A DNA stretch of 6,260 nucleotides. Origin: Propionibacteriaceae bacterium. GTDB lineage: Bacteria; Actinomycetota; Actinomycetes; Propionibacteriales; Propionibacteriaceae. The notes below the pieces were generated by a model. The model was given only the letters and a program-made list of their open reading frames with translations, made no database searches and was not told the origin of the DNA. Of the stretch, positions 5,614 through 6,260 are shown in pieces. Positions within the stretch are counted from its first letter, which is position 1. The number at the start of each line of letters is the position of its first letter. The position numbers and the translations under genes were made by a program. The DNA lies in the NCBI GenBank assembly GCA_030544185.1, contig JAUNRO010000059.1, positions 6,296-12,555 on the forward strand, written 5' to 3'.

Positions 5614-6186
5614 ATGAGCAAGGCCAACGTCGATATGCACCCGCGCGAGGCAGCGCGCCGCTTTGCCTCGGTGCGCGATCACGTGCACGGCGTGCTGCCT
5701 GGGCCGTTGCGGCGGATCATCCCGCAGACGGCGGTGGGCTTCGCAGGGTTGAGCCTGTTCACCTATTCGATCGACCTGCTGGTGCTCTCGCTGGCCTTTG
5801 ACGTCCTGGGTCTGCCCTATCCGGTGGCGGTGACGATTGGCTATGCGATTGCGTTCGGGCTGTCGTTCCTGCTCAACCGCTGGCTCAACTTCCAGGTCCA
5901 TGGCCACGTGGGGCGACAAACCGGGCGCTATGTCCTCACAGTCCTGGCGAACTATGCCCTGTTCATCTTGCTGCTCGCCTCGGTGCTGGAGGCGGTGGGC
6001 CTGCACTACCTCCTCGCCCGGATGCTCGCCGGCGCCTGCGAGGCCGTGTTCATGTATCTGATGATGCGCCTGTTCGTCTTCCGCGCCCGCGCGCGAACGC
6101 AACGGGCGGGGTCGAACAATCCAGTCACTGCCGCAGCCGCTCCGGCTCGAGGAGCACATGCGGGGTGTACGGATAGTACGCCGTGA
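5614..6186 (+). CDS. GtrA-family membrane protein
   Basis: This is a 190-residue polytopic protein of the GtrA family, small four-helix proteins linked to moving or using polyprenyl-linked sugars in cell-surface glycan assembly. Four hydrophobic segments are visible at about 40-62, 70-88, 105-126 and 133-156, with the family's N-R-W-x-N-F motif after helix 2 (88-93) and the L-F-V-F ending after helix 4 (153-156). The charged N-terminal tail (1-37) and a low-complexity tail after about 160 flank the domain. The start is uncertain: the ATG at 5614 has no clear ribosome site, and an in-frame ATG at 5635 has only AAGG 11 bases upstream. The last 62 bases overlap, on the opposite strand, the remnant of a convergent gene, so the tail may be read-through sequence. 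No glycosyltransferase neighbour is in the window, so the substrate is unknown. Confidence 0.88.
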   Translation: MSKANVDMHPREAARRFASVRDHVHGVLPGPLRRIIPQTAVGFAGLSLFTYSIDLLVLSLAFDVLGLPYPVAVTIGYAIAFGLSFLLNRWLNFQVHGHVGRQTGRYVLTVLANYALFILLLASVLEAVGLHYLLARMLAGACEAVFMYLMMRLFVFRARARTQRAGSNNPVTAAAAPARGAHAGCTDSTP

Positions 6187-6208
6187 GTGAGAGCTTCTCC
6201 GGGGTCCG
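6125..6208 (-). pseudogene. C-terminal fragment of a convergent gene, broken upstream
   Basis: On the minus strand a short frame with very GC-rich third positions reads E-K-L-S-L-T-A-Y-Y-P-Y-T-P-H-V-L-L-E-P-E-R-L-R-Q and stops at TGA (6125-6127). It looks like a genuine protein C-terminus. It is closed upstream by an in-frame TGA at 6209-6211 with no suitable start codon in between, so it is either nonsense-mutated, frameshifted or cut by an insertion. It overlaps the end of the GtrA-family gene tail to tail. I do not recognise the family. Confidence 0.35.
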
Positions 6209-6260
6209 TCATCGACTCCTAGCGCTGGCGCTGGACGGGAGGGGTTTGATACACAATTAA

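Noticed and set aside
5536..6159. 207-residue minus-strand frame opposite the GtrA-family gene
   Set aside because: Its His/Gln/Arg-rich translation is the mirror of hydrophobic membrane helices, and the plus strand carries clear GtrA motifs.

Overview
The window is GC-rich, bacterial, and most likely from an actinobacterium. The evidence for this is strong GC preference at third codon positions, a GTG start, strong AAGGAG ribosome sites and a GtrA-type membrane protein. I cannot name a genus from the sequence.

Layout. Positions 1-246 are mostly non-coding, with one perfect hairpin (97-116) and a possible new minus-strand start at position 18. Positions 247-4700 hold three minus-strand genes, transcribed from right to left: an unrecognised 126-residue protein (4320-4700), a 922-residue SNF2/RapA-like helicase with all its main motifs (1395-4163), and a 348-residue endonuclease/exonuclease/phosphatase (EEP) enzyme with its full catalytic set (247-1293). 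Each has its own ribosome site. They are separated by 156 and 101 bases, and each gap carries a hairpin. A 24-bp palindrome over an AT-rich promoter-like patch (4725-4750) lies just upstream of the first gene. Positions 4749-5282 contain no convincing gene but are rich in dyads, including a perfect 11-bp hairpin and a 24-bp-arm inverted repeat that could fold into a stem of about 90 nt. Positions 5283-5548 look like the 3' end of a decayed or frameshifted minus-strand gene. Positions 5614-6186 encode a four-helix GtrA-family protein on the plus strand. It runs into the remnant of a convergent gene (6125-6208), and the window ends in an AT-rich stretch that may be the edge of a mobile element.

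How it may work. A translocating SNF2 ATPase next to a metal-dependent nuclease, with a small first gene and a private palindromic promoter, looks like a compact nucleic-acid-processing module. Anti-phage defence is the natural hypothesis. The helicase core resembles that of DISARM DrmD and RapA-like proteins, but no DISARM partner (DrmA, DrmB, DrmC or a methylase) is present here. The most unexpected observation is a diverged repeat of about 60 bp, present once at the helicase stop codon (1341-1402) and again at the stop codon of the decayed gene (5233-5290). The two TGA stops align exactly, and the similarity extends into the downstream hairpin region.
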